Of a stretch of 64,000 nt of DNA, positions 56,520 through 64,000 are shown piece by piece. Below the pieces are notes generated by a model, which saw only the letters and a program-made list of their open reading frames with translations, made no database searches and was not told the origin of the DNA. Location of the stretch: positions 84,555 to 148,554 of the forward strand of contig CAWHYZ010000021.1 in NCBI GenBank assembly GCA_963833605.1, given 5' to 3'. Every line of letters begins with the position of its first letter. Position 1 is the first letter of the stretch. Origin of the DNA: JAFAXD01 sp963833605 (GTDB lineage: Bacteria > Pseudomonadota > Alphaproteobacteria > Rhizobiales > Xanthobacteraceae). A program made the translations under genes and the position numbers.

Positions 56520-57515
56520 TCATCCGATTCCAGCCAGCAGCGCCGGCAGGTACCGCAGTCGCTGGAATTCGCCATCGAGTGTCACGCGCGGCAGCGCCGT
56601 CAGTTCAGTGCGATGTCGGGCGCCCAATACGCCAGGACGGCTGGTCAGCGCGCTCTTGAACCCGAGTTCGGCCGCGATGGCAAACTCGCGCGGCCCGACC
56701 GCGCGATCGTCGCCGAATGGGTAGGCGAGATGATCAGGGCGCATGCCGATCGCAGTTTCAATCACGGCGCGGCTCAAGGCGAGTTCGGATCGTACCTTCG
56801 CCTCTGGCAGCTTTGCCAGGATCGGATGATTGATCGTCTGTGCCCCAATGGTGATCAGCGGGTCAGCTGCCAGGGCGGCAATCTCGTCCCAGCCCATGCA
56901 CGTGTCCTCACAGAGCGCGGCCATGTCGACCTCATAGCGCCCAGCAAGATCGTGAACGCAACGGCTGATATCGTCGTTTGTAGGGCGCGCCCACAGCCAG
57001 GACGATAAGGCTTCAAACAGTCGGGCCTTTTCGCTGGCAGTCCGGCAGTCGAAGCGCTCGTCCGTTCCGTCCAGCACGAGCGCCAGTTGGTCGGTCTTGC
57101 CGATCACCGCCTCGAGCACGAGCCACCACAATTCGCCGATCCGGTCGGCAAAGCTGGTTGGGACGAACGCAGCAAACGGCGCAGCGTGCTTGCGGAAGAT
57201 CGGATGCACCCATTCGGCATGGTCCACATAGCCGCCATCGCAGGCGAAACATACCCCTCCCCGGGGATCGCCCTCGATCAAACGCCGAAGCATTTCGTCG
57301 AGCGACACGATTTCCATATTGCGCCGGCGCAGCTTCGTGATCACGGCGTCCAAATAGTCGGGCGTGATCTCCATGGCGCGGTTAGGCTGAAACCGGTCTG
57401 GGCGTGGCGGGCGCACCCGCTGCACGCGCAGGATGACCCCGGCGGGACGTTGGTTGGCGCGCAAGAACACGTGTGCGCGGGTGGCGGAAAGCGCCTCCAG
57501 CCGGGCCCTGCTCAT
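56520..57515 (-). CDS. NodB-fold polysaccharide deacetylase family protein with altered metal site
   Basis: About 331 residues. The fold is clear: VCFACDGGYVDHAEW corresponds to motif 1 (usually FTxDDGYxDN) and TIGAQTINHPILAKL to motif 2 (usually GAHTxxHPxL). Here the metal Asp of motif 1 is Gly and the first His of motif 2 is Gln, so two of three metal ligands are lost. AYPFGDDRAVG (motif 3) is kept. Either an inactive relative or one with a different function. Start ATG 57515; a GTG lies 21 bases upstream. Confidence 0.8.
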   Translation of the reverse strand: MSRARLEALSATRAHVFLRANQRPAGVILRVQRVRPPRPDRFQPNRAMEITPDYLDAVITKLRRRNMEIVSLDEMLRRLIEGDPRGGVCFACDGGYVDHAEWVHPIFRKHAAPFAAFVPTSFADRIGELWWLVLEAVIGKTDQLALVLDGTDERFDCRTASEKARLFEALSSWLWARPTNDDISRCVHDLAGRYEVDMAALCEDTCMGWDEIAALAADPLITIGAQTINHPILAKLPEAKVRSELALSRAVIETAIGMRPDHLAYPFGDDRAVGPREFAIAAELGFKSALTSRPGVLGARHRTELTALPRVTLDGEFQRLRYLPALLAGIG

Positions 57516-57663
57516 GAGTTTCCCGACGCTGCTCACGTTGTGGCCTTGCCTTCCTTGTGGTCGTGACCGGCCGCTGCGATCGGGGTTTAGTTGCGCTACC
57601 GGCGCCGCGGCGTCAGCGCTTGGTTGCGTGGTGCGGGTACGGTCACTATAGTCCGCGGCCGTT

Positions 57664-57741
57664 CGGAGCGTAGCGCAGCCCGGTTAGCGCACCAGTCTGG
57701 GGGACTGGGGGTCCCGAGTTCAAATCTCGGCGCTCCGACCA
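57664..57741 (+). tRNA. tRNA-Pro (GGG)
   Basis: 78 bases, CGGAGCGTAGCGCAGCC start. Acceptor CGGAGCG pairs with CGCTCCG, anticodon stem CCAGT/ACTGG with loop CTGGGGG gives GGG, T-arm CCGAGTTCAAATCTCGG, encoded ACCA. Confidence 0.95.
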
Positions 57742-57909
57742 AATGAATCAAAGACTTATCTCCTTTCTGAGTGGTTGTTGCCTCGCAACATTCGCCTCTG
57801 GGAAGCATCCTGGGATGCGGTGGTTTCGGCTTATTGTTCATTGGTGTTGCAGCCCTGCACTAGCGGACGGTTCCGACGGTTTGATACGGAATTCCCTGCG
57901 GGGGCGATC
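57742..57909. other. Spacer after tRNA-Pro
   Basis: 168 bases without a supported gene. The minus-strand ORF crossing the tRNA here is an artefact (see rejected list). Confidence 0.4.
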
Positions 57910-58029
57910 ATGCTTGAGCACATGGTAATTTGGGTCGGTTGCGCCACGACGGTCTTGTGTACCGGCGTCTGGGTTGCGTGGCTCGCCCTCGGGTTTGGCA
58001 GCGTTCGCGGCGACGTGGACCGCCAGTAG
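57910..58029 (+). CDS. Possible 39-residue single-helix membrane protein
   Basis: MLEHMVIWVGCATTVLCTG starts a short frame with one hydrophobic helix and a charged end (RGDVDRQ). GGGGCGATC before the ATG is a weak ribosome-binding site. No family recognised; could be chance. Confidence 0.3.
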   Translation: MLEHMVIWVGCATTVLCTGVWVAWLALGFGSVRGDVDRQ

Positions 58030-58266
58030 GAAGACCACCGGTTAGGTCCAACCTCCTCGGCGCGCCGCCTTGCCCGGTCGACGGCGGACGTGGGCGTCTT
58101 CCTTATTTCGAGAGACTTCCAAATCCGAAGTCGATCCGCTCACGCACGGTTTACTGTTAATCGCCACAGCAGAATCTCGATAACTCTCGCCGGAACAGGC
58201 GACGATTGGGCACGAAGTTTCGACACGTCACCCGAGGCAATGGCGTAACCGTCAACCTAGACAGTC

Positions 58267-58795
58267 GTGAACCCTCCCGCACCGCACGACATCACCTTCC
58301 GTCCGATCGCGTCGTCGGACTTGCTGATGCTCACCGCGTGGCTCGCCGAGCCGCATGTGCGCGCTTTCTATCAGAAGACGCCTATCACCGTTACGGACGT
58401 CACATTCGAGTACGGGCCCGTCATCCGCGGAGAGGAGGCGACCAACAGCCACTTGGCGCTCAGTCGAGGCGCGCCGTTCGCGTATCTGCAGTGCTACCGC
58501 AACATCGACTACCCGGAATGGGCCGAACTGATCGAGGTCACGGACGGGATCAGCATCGACTTGTTCATCGGTGATCCGGCCTATCTTCACCGGGGGTTTG
58601 GCCAAGCAGCGCTGCGCAAGTATCTGCACCAGGTCGCGTTCGCGCATTACGCCGGGGAAACGCGCGCCTATATTGGCCACGAGCTTGCCAACACTGCGGC
58701 GTTGCGATGCTCACAGGCCGTGGGATTTCGTCCGCTGCGCACCATTCCTCGAAAACGACATCGAGACCGTGCTGCTGGTCACCGAGAAGCCGTAG
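58267..58795 (+). CDS. GNAT acetyltransferase, AAC(6')-like (frameshift at about 58743)
   Basis: About 175 residues. FRPIASSDLLMLTAWLAEPHV start, acetyl-CoA site IDLFIGDPAYLHRGFGQAALRKYL and NTAALRCSQAVGFRPLR. One extra C near 58743 hides the end; corrected it reads RTFLENDIETVLLVTEKP with a stop at 58795. GTG start. The aminoglycoside 6'-acetyltransferase-like group includes many chromosomal proteins of unknown substrate; resistance is not implied. Confidence 0.8.
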
Positions 58796-58920
58796 AGGTC
58801 CCAAGTCCACACACTTGATCCTGGCGCTCGCCCTATGCCACCGTCCCCCTTGGTTTGCCTCACCGAGCCGGTCAGTCGCGTCACGGCGGCAGGATCGCAA
58901 AAGCATTCAGGAGCAGCGTC

Positions 58921-59211
58921 ATGTGTCGCAGCATCAAGACCCTGCATAACTTCGAGCCGCCCGCCACCCACGAGGAGATTCGGGCGTCGGCCCTGCAATT
59001 CGTGCGCAAATTGAGCGGGTTCGCGCGGCCCTCCAAGGCAAATGAACTTGCGTTCAATCGTGCCGTCGATCAGGTGTACGAGGCGGCGCACGAATTGCTG
59101 CACTCGCTCGTGACGAACACTCCGCCGCGCGATCGTGAGGTCGAAGCCGCCAAAGCACGAGCGCGGTCGGCCGACCGTTTCCGCTCTCCTCTCTCCGGGC
59201 GAGCCACCTAG
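58921..59211 (+). CDS. DUF2277 protein
   Basis: 96 residues. MCRSIKTLHNFEPPATHEEI and ALQFVRKLSGFARPS match DUF2277, a small conserved family with an invariant N-terminal MCRxIK. Function unknown. The AGGAGC before the ATG supports the start at 58921. Confidence 0.88.
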   Translation: MCRSIKTLHNFEPPATHEEIRASALQFVRKLSGFARPSKANELAFNRAVDQVYEAAHELLHSLVTNTPPRDREVEAAKARARSADRFRSPLSGRAT

Positions 59212-59349
59212 CACGCGCACACTCAAATTTGATCGGTACGGCCCCGGTTGAAAGCTGTTGCGCTCCGCAACCCTTCGGGCGTCTTGCCTTTTCGGCAATC
59301 AGCAACCACATCGTTTGCCATCCCAGCAACGTCTCGAAGCGAGGCTGCG

Positions 59350-59595
59350 ATGATCAGGATCATAACCGCGCTTGCTTTTACCTTCCTTGCGGCATCGCCT
59401 GCGCTCGCCCGACCGCTGACTGCGCCTCATGCGCCGCGCGGCAACGCGCCCTCGCATGATCCATACATGGGCTACAGCGCGGCGGATCCCAGTGTCGTCG
59501 CGATCGACGGCGCCTACGTGGGTCGTGATCCGGACCCGAACATTCGCGCGCAGCTGCGCCGTTTCCCGGGATCCTATGTGAGCGGTGGATTTTAG
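59350..59595 (+). CDS. Small secreted protein, rhizobial conserved hypothetical
   Basis: 81 residues with a signal peptide (about 1-20, ASPALA). The mature part has DPYMGYSAADPSVVAIDGAY and VGRDPDPNIRAQLRR, a pattern I recall from short hypothetical proteins of Bradyrhizobium-type genomes. No catalytic motif. Confidence 0.6.
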   Translation: MIRIITALAFTFLAASPALARPLTAPHAPRGNAPSHDPYMGYSAADPSVVAIDGAYVGRDPDPNIRAQLRRFPGSYVSGGF

Positions 59596-59729
59596 CGAGA
59601 TCTGACCCGCGATCTCGGCCGTCGCTATTCTCGCTCGCGTGTCCGGACGGTATATTCGCGCCAAAGCTTGCACCGCGACGCGCCGATGCAGTCCCGCCAC
59701 GCGCTTAACAGCCGGAAAGAAAATCCCTC

Positions 59730-60263
59730 ATGGCAGATCGTTCAAGCGCCGCTGGCAACTCCGACTGGCGCGAGCACGTCTTTGACGCATTTGAGCGCGC
59801 TGGGGTCGAGGTCTTCTGCTATCTGCCTGACGCCGGCCTTGATTCCTTCATTCGGCGCGCCAACGCCGGCAATGCGGATCGCGCGATCATGCTCACCACC
59901 GAGGAAGAAGGCGTCGGCATCTGCTGCGGCTCCTGGCTCGGCGGCAAGCGCGCCGTGCTGATGATCCAGAGCAGTGGCGTCGGCAACTGCATCAACACGT
60001 TCTCTCTGGTCACCAACTGCCGCTTTCCATTCTTCGTGCTTGTGACCATGCGCGGCGAATTCGGCGAAGGCAATCCCTGGCAGATTCCCATGGGGAGCAC
60101 GACTCAGGAGATGCTCGAGCTGGCCGGCTTCACCGTGTTTCGCGCCACCCACCCGGAGGATGCGCTTGCCATGGTGTCCGAAGGATTGAAGATGGCGTGG
60201 CGCAGTGATGCCGCGGTGGCGGTGCTGCTCTCGCAACGGCTGGTTGGCGCAAAGGACATGTGA
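59730..60263 (+). CDS. ThDP-dependent decarboxylase, alpha (PYR) subunit, sulfopyruvate/phosphonopyruvate type
   Basis: 177 residues, PYR domain. The activating Glu lies in LTTEEEGVGICCGSWLGG, and VLMIQSSGVGNCINTFSLV follows the ComD/phosphonopyruvate decarboxylase pattern. It pairs with the next gene (7-base gap) to form a split enzyme. Substrate could be sulfopyruvate, phosphonopyruvate or a similar 2-oxo acid; no coenzyme M or phosphonate genes are nearby. Confidence 0.8.
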   Translation: MADRSSAAGNSDWREHVFDAFERAGVEVFCYLPDAGLDSFIRRANAGNADRAIMLTTEEEGVGICCGSWLGGKRAVLMIQSSGVGNCINTFSLVTNCRFPFFVLVTMRGEFGEGNPWQIPMGSTTQEMLELAGFTVFRATHPEDALAMVSEGLKMAWRSDAAVAVLLSQRLVGAKDM

Positions 60264-60270
60264 GGGCAAC

Positions 60271-60849
60271 ATGGCGAACGTCCTGCCGCGCAAAGGGGTC
60301 GCCCGTGCCCTGATGGACCAGGTTGGCGATGAGCTGATCGTGTGCGGGCTTGGCTCGCCGGTATCGGATGTTTCCAGCGCCAAGGACCGCGACCTCAATT
60401 TCTATCTGGTCGGCGCGATGGGATCTGCCACCCCGATCGGGCTGGGGCTCGCGCTGGCGCAGCCGGAACGCGCAGTGGTCGTGGTCACCGGCGATGCCGA
60501 GTTGATGATGAACGTCGGTATTCTCGCGACCATCGGAATCAAGCAACCGCGCAACCTGTCGATTTTCGTGTTCGACAACGAGCGCTTTGGCGAAACCGGC
60601 GGGCAGCTGAGCCATACGGCCCACGGGATCGACATTGCGGCCCTCGCCGCGGTATGCCGCTTCGCGCATACCGCGCTCGTGCGCCGATCCGAAGATCTCG
60701 CTGCGGCGTTCGCGCGCACCCACAGCATGGCAGGGCCTTACTTGGCGGTGATCAAGGTTGACCCGGAGCGTGTGCCAATTTCGATTCCGATCAAGGATGG
60801 CGTCCTGTGCAAGGGGCGCTTTCGCAAGGCATTGCTTGGCACCTATTGA
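60271..60849 (+). CDS. ThDP-dependent decarboxylase, beta (PP) subunit
   Basis: 192 residues. Diphosphate/Mg site VVVVTGDAELMMNVGILATIG and FVFDNERFGETGGQ, as in ComE-like subunits. Starts MANVLPRKGVARAL at 60271, 7 bases after the alpha gene. Forms the active site with it. Confidence 0.82.
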   Translation: MANVLPRKGVARALMDQVGDELIVCGLGSPVSDVSSAKDRDLNFYLVGAMGSATPIGLGLALAQPERAVVVVTGDAELMMNVGILATIGIKQPRNLSIFVFDNERFGETGGQLSHTAHGIDIAALAAVCRFAHTALVRRSEDLAAAFARTHSMAGPYLAVIKVDPERVPISIPIKDGVLCKGRFRKALLGTY

Positions 60850-60922
60850 GGGCGCACAATGCGGTCTGCGCGGATGAAGCCGGCACGATGATCGCGCGCG
60901 ACCAGTTGGCGAGGGTTCTGGA

Positions 60923-61294
60923 ATGATGATGATCTCGATGCTGTTGATTGGCACCAGCCTCGTGCTGAAGACGGCTGATCCCGTTCCAAACCTCGACATC
61001 AAATCCACTTGCAGCGCTGCCATCAAATTGGCGGGCAGCACTGGCAGGACCGTGGAGAGCTGCGTGTCAGGCGAGACCGCGGCGCGCAAAGAGCTCGAAA
61101 AGGATTGGGCGAAGTTTCCGAGCGCGGAACGCAGCCAGTGCGTTGCGACCAGCGCCAGGGGCGGATCGCCAAGCTATGTGGAGCTTCTGGTCTGCCTGGA
61201 AATGATGCGCGATTCGCGCACACACCGTGAGGAAGAGCAGAAGGCGGCCAAGGCGCCGAAATCGACCGGCAAGCCTGTGAGCGCCAAGCCCTGA
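60923..61294 (+). CDS. Conserved hypothetical protein, probably secreted
   Basis: 123 residues with a hydrophobic N-terminus (MMMISMLLIGTSLVL), a cysteine pair region (STCSAAIK, ESCVSGE), SQCVATSARGGSPSYVELLVCLEMMRD and a Lys/Ala/Pro-rich tail. Known to me only as an uncharacterised rhizobial family. It may be periplasmic with disulfides. Confidence 0.6.
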   Translation: MMMISMLLIGTSLVLKTADPVPNLDIKSTCSAAIKLAGSTGRTVESCVSGETAARKELEKDWAKFPSAERSQCVATSARGGSPSYVELLVCLEMMRDSRTHREEEQKAAKAPKSTGKPVSAKP

Positions 61295-61452
61295 CGGCAG
61301 GCTTCCGGGGTTCGGACCGGACTGGGCGCTGTCGGTATCATCGTTTCCTTTTGATCACGATCAAAGCCTCGCCCCTGCCTGACTGACATCTATCGCTTGC
61401 GCGTGCCTGACAAATCAAAGCGGATGATCGGGCCGCTTCACGGAGCGGTCTT

Positions 61453-62808
61453 ATGCGTTGGTTACGCATTCTTGCAGCCCTCGCGATTATCTTGTCCATC
61501 GTACGCGTGGATTCGCGAGCCACAGAGTCAGAGGGCGCGAATACGACCCCAACCCTGTCGTACGCGGCCCTAGTCGAACGCGTCTCCCCGGCGATCGTCA
61601 GCGTCTACGCGATGGCCGCTCAGGAGGGCGGCGCGCGCACGCAGCGGTCGAAAGGCCAGCCAGAGCCGATCTTTTCCTTCGGATCAGGCGTGATTTTGGA
61701 TGCGTCCGGCCTCGTCGCCACCGCCAACCATGGCCTGGAAGGAGACGTGGTGATCAAGATCGCGCTTGCCGACAAACGCGAGTTTGACGCCGAGATCGTG
61801 CTTACGGATCGGCGAACCGACCTCGCGCTCTTGCGCATGAAGGGCGCGCAAGATCTGCCCACCGTGCAACTCGGCAATTCGGATGAAGTCCGCGCAGGCG
61901 ACCTCGTCATTGCGATCGGGAATCCTTACGCCGTCGGCCAAACCGTTACGCACGGGGTGGTATCGGCCGTGGGTCGTACCGGACTGCAGTTGAACAATTA
62001 CGAATATTACATCCAGACAGACGCGGCCATGAATCCTGGAAGCTCCGGGGGTGCCCTCCTCGATTCCCGCGGCCGGTTGATCGGCATCAATGCAGCGATC
62101 TTTTCCCAGACCCGAGGCTGGCAAGGCATCGGGTTTGCGGTGCCGGCCAACATGGTGGCATTCGTATTGGCATCGGCACGCAAAGGCGACAGCGTTGTCA
62201 GGCGCCCGTGGCTTGGCGCCAGGCTGGTTCCGCTCGATCGCAGCAGCGCTGCCCGCGTGGGGGTGCCACGTCGCGCTGGGGCGCTGGTCAAGACTGTGAT
62301 CCCCGACGGACCGGCGGCCCAGGGCGGGCTTCAAGCGGACGATGTCATTTCTTCCATCGAGGGCAAACCGATCGAGGACCCCAACGCGTTCGACTACCGC
62401 TTCACCATGAAAGGCATCCCGGGCCGCGCGCGGCTCGGAGTTTTGCGCAAGGGGGTCGAAATAGAAGTCGATGTAAGCCTTGCGCCAGCGCCGGAAACAA
62501 TCCCGCGACAAAGCACCCGGATCCAAAAGCCCCTGCCATTGCAGGGCGCCACTGTTGCAAATCTTTCACCCGCCCTGGCAGAAGAACTGGGTCTCGATGA
62601 AGATGCGGAGGGCGTCGCCGTGACAGACGTCGGCAAGGATACCCCCGCGCAGCAATTCGGCTTTCAGCGCGGCGATATCTTGCTCAAGGCAAACGGTGTA
62701 AAGATCGGCCGTGTGGGCGACTTGGAGCGTTTGCTCCGCACCGGTCGCGTCGCAACGTTGGAATTTGATCGCGACGGTGACATTTTCTCGACCCATATCA
62801 ATCGGTAA
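61453..62808 (+). CDS. S1C (HtrA/Deg) serine protease with two PDZ domains
   Basis: 451 residues. Signal peptide (about 1-24), protease domain with His in ATANHGLEG, Asp in RRTDLALLR and Ser in NPGSSGGALL, then PDZ1 (about 255-345; VIPDGPAAQGGLQADDVI) and PDZ2 (about 370-450; TDVGKDTPAQQFGFQRGDIL). Likely a periplasmic quality-control protease. Residues of the triad are all present. Confidence 0.9.
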   Translation: MRWLRILAALAIILSIVRVDSRATESEGANTTPTLSYAALVERVSPAIVSVYAMAAQEGGARTQRSKGQPEPIFSFGSGVILDASGLVATANHGLEGDVVIKIALADKREFDAEIVLTDRRTDLALLRMKGAQDLPTVQLGNSDEVRAGDLVIAIGNPYAVGQTVTHGVVSAVGRTGLQLNNYEYYIQTDAAMNPGSSGGALLDSRGRLIGINAAIFSQTRGWQGIGFAVPANMVAFVLASARKGDSVVRRPWLGARLVPLDRSSAARVGVPRRAGALVKTVIPDGPAAQGGLQADDVISSIEGKPIEDPNAFDYRFTMKGIPGRARLGVLRKGVEIEVDVSLAPAPETIPRQSTRIQKPLPLQGATVANLSPALAEELGLDEDAEGVAVTDVGKDTPAQQFGFQRGDILLKANGVKIGRVGDLERLLRTGRVATLEFDRDGDIFSTHINR

Positions 62809-62907
62809 GCAGTTTGTAGGGCTGGCCACCGCTTCCGGCGGACCCTGCACTCACCACGTTTTCTTACGGATCTCGATCCGCCGGCGCCAACTGACTTGGT
62901 CTGAGCA

Positions 62908-64000
62908 TCAGCACGGCAGCCCACCGTCGCCACAGCCGAGCTTGAAGTCGGCTGGTACCATTTGCTGGCGGCTCACGTCGAACTTCTTCTCCAGCAGCGG
63001 TTCGCCCCGGTTCCACCAGCCGCCGCCCAGCGCCTGATAGAGCGCAACCGTATCGGACAAACGGTTGGCCTGCGCCTGCACCAGCGCAATAACGGCCTGT
63101 TGGTAGGCCTGCTGCTGGGTGAGCAGCAGCAGCACGTTGATGTTGCCGCTCTGCAGTTGCTGCTGGGCGAGATCGAGACTCACCCTTGAGGCGCGCTCGA
63201 AGGCGCGCGCAGCCCGTACCGCATCGGCGTCGTTCTGCAGCGCCCGCAACGCGTCGGCGACGTTCTGCAAGGCGCCGATCACCGTGGCCCGGTAGGTCCA
63301 CGCCGCTTGATCATAGGCGGCCTCGGCTGCGCGCTTCTGATGCTGCAGCGAGAAGCCGTCGAACACGGTCTGGGTGGCGTTGCCGGCAACGGCCCAAAAC
63401 AGGTTCATGTGCGAGAAGTAGCTGACCAGCGCCGCAAGGTCGGTCGCCGTGTAACCGCGCGCGCCAGTGATGGTGAAGTTCGGCAACTGGTTGGCGATCG
63501 CGACGCCGACAAGGGCGCTCGCCGAATGGAGCTGTTCCTCGGCCGATCGCACGTCGGGGCGCTGCTGGATGAGCTGCGACGGCAGGCTGAGCGGCAGGTC
63601 GGTCGGCAGGCGCAGCGCCGACAGCTTGAAGATTTCAGGCGGCTCCTGGCTGGGCGGGACGCCGGTAAGGGCCGATAGCAGGTCGCGCTGGATGGCGAGC
63701 TGTTTGCGCAGCGGCGGCAGCGTCGCCTCGACCTGGGCGAGATTTGCCTCCTGCACGGCAACATCGCTTCGGTTTGCATAGCCCGCGGTGAACCGTTCGC
63801 GCAGGATTCTTCAGCATCCGGTTGTTGATACCGATGAGTTGCAGGGTTGCATCGATTTGAGCCCGCAGCGAAGCCTCCTGGATCGCCGCGACCACCACAT
63901 TCGAGGTCAGCGACAGATAGGCGGCTTCGATCTGGAAATGCTGTAGGTCGGCCAGTGCCTGCAGCGACTCCACTGCGCGCTGATTTTGACCCCAGATGTC
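62908..64000 (-). CDS. NodT/OprM-type outer-membrane efflux factor, 5' part beyond window (frameshift at about 63808)
   Basis: About 363 codons of the C-terminal part. Outer-membrane TolC-like helices: RQTVFDGFSLQHQKRAA-type repeats, LPTDLPLSLPSQLIQQRPDVRSAEEQLH. Dropping one base near 63808 gives MLKILRERFTAGYANRSDVAVQEANLAQVEA. It forms the outer-membrane duct of an RND or MFS efflux system whose other genes are outside the window. Confidence 0.85.

Noticed and set aside
57596..57841. 81-codon minus-strand ORF across tRNA-Pro
   Set aside because: It is the antisense of the tRNA (the GAPRFELGTPSPPDWCANRA string is a known mis-annotation over tRNA-Pro genes).

Overview
The window is GC-rich chromosomal DNA of an alphaproteobacterium, most likely a Hyphomicrobiales (Rhizobiales) member near Bradyrhizobiaceae/Xanthobacteraceae. 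The reasons are the gene order nuoA-N / birA / rnj / mce / DUF1467 / proS / lolC-lolD / dnaE, the tig-clpP-clpX-lon block, the glnB-glnA pair with a sigma-54 promoter, and lineage-typical small families (DUF3551, DUF1467, DUF2842, DUF2277). No phage, transposase gene, CRISPR array or rRNA operon is visible.

Layout. 1-2.85 kb: an operon on the minus strand with an AhpD-like protein, an Fe(II)/2-oxoglutarate oxygenase and a polar amino-acid ABC transporter. 2.9-6.7 kb: dnaE preceded by a 32-residue membrane protein under a double LexA operator (SidA-like). 6.75-7.25 kb: a small repeat-bounded cassette. 7.3-10.7 kb: lolD, lolC/E, proS. 10.7-11.3 kb: non-coding, with a strong orphan terminator. 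11.3-29.8 kb: a DUF3551 gene facing the long minus-strand complex I operon, whose tail carries birA, rnj, mce and DUF1467 and which contains an extra fluoroacetyl-CoA-thioesterase-like (FlK-type) gene between nuoC and nuoD. 30-32.6 kb: a redox-sensor-like adenylate cyclase, tRNA-Asp and HU. 32.8-39.9 kb: tRNA-Val, lon, clpX, clpP, tig, tRNA-Leu (protein quality control). 40-45.3 kb: a degenerate multicopper oxidase, nnr, glnB, glnA. 45.3-57.5 kb: alkaline phosphatase, a COQ4-like gene, a DMT transporter, rpsI-rplM, a hotdog thioesterase, an ECHDC3-like enoyl-CoA hydratase homologue, a CoA-binding protein, metY, a Bug-type binding protein, ctaA, DUF2842 and a NodB-fold protein. 57.6-64 kb: tRNA-Pro, a GNAT, small conserved proteins, a two-subunit ThDP decarboxylase, an S1C protease and a truncated NodT-type outer-membrane factor.

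Sequence quality matters. At least eleven genes, several of them normally essential (dnaE, glnA, lolC/E), are each broken by single-base indels, mostly +1 insertions, with perfect homology resuming in the next frame. I read these as uncorrected sequencing errors, not a wave of pseudogenes; each is annotated as one gene with the shift position given.

The most interesting observations are the FlK-type thioesterase translationally coupled inside the complex I operon, the SOS-controlled SidA-like micropeptide upstream of dnaE, and several enzyme-fold proteins that have lost catalytic or metal-binding residues (multicopper oxidase, NodB deacetylase, enoyl-CoA hydratase).
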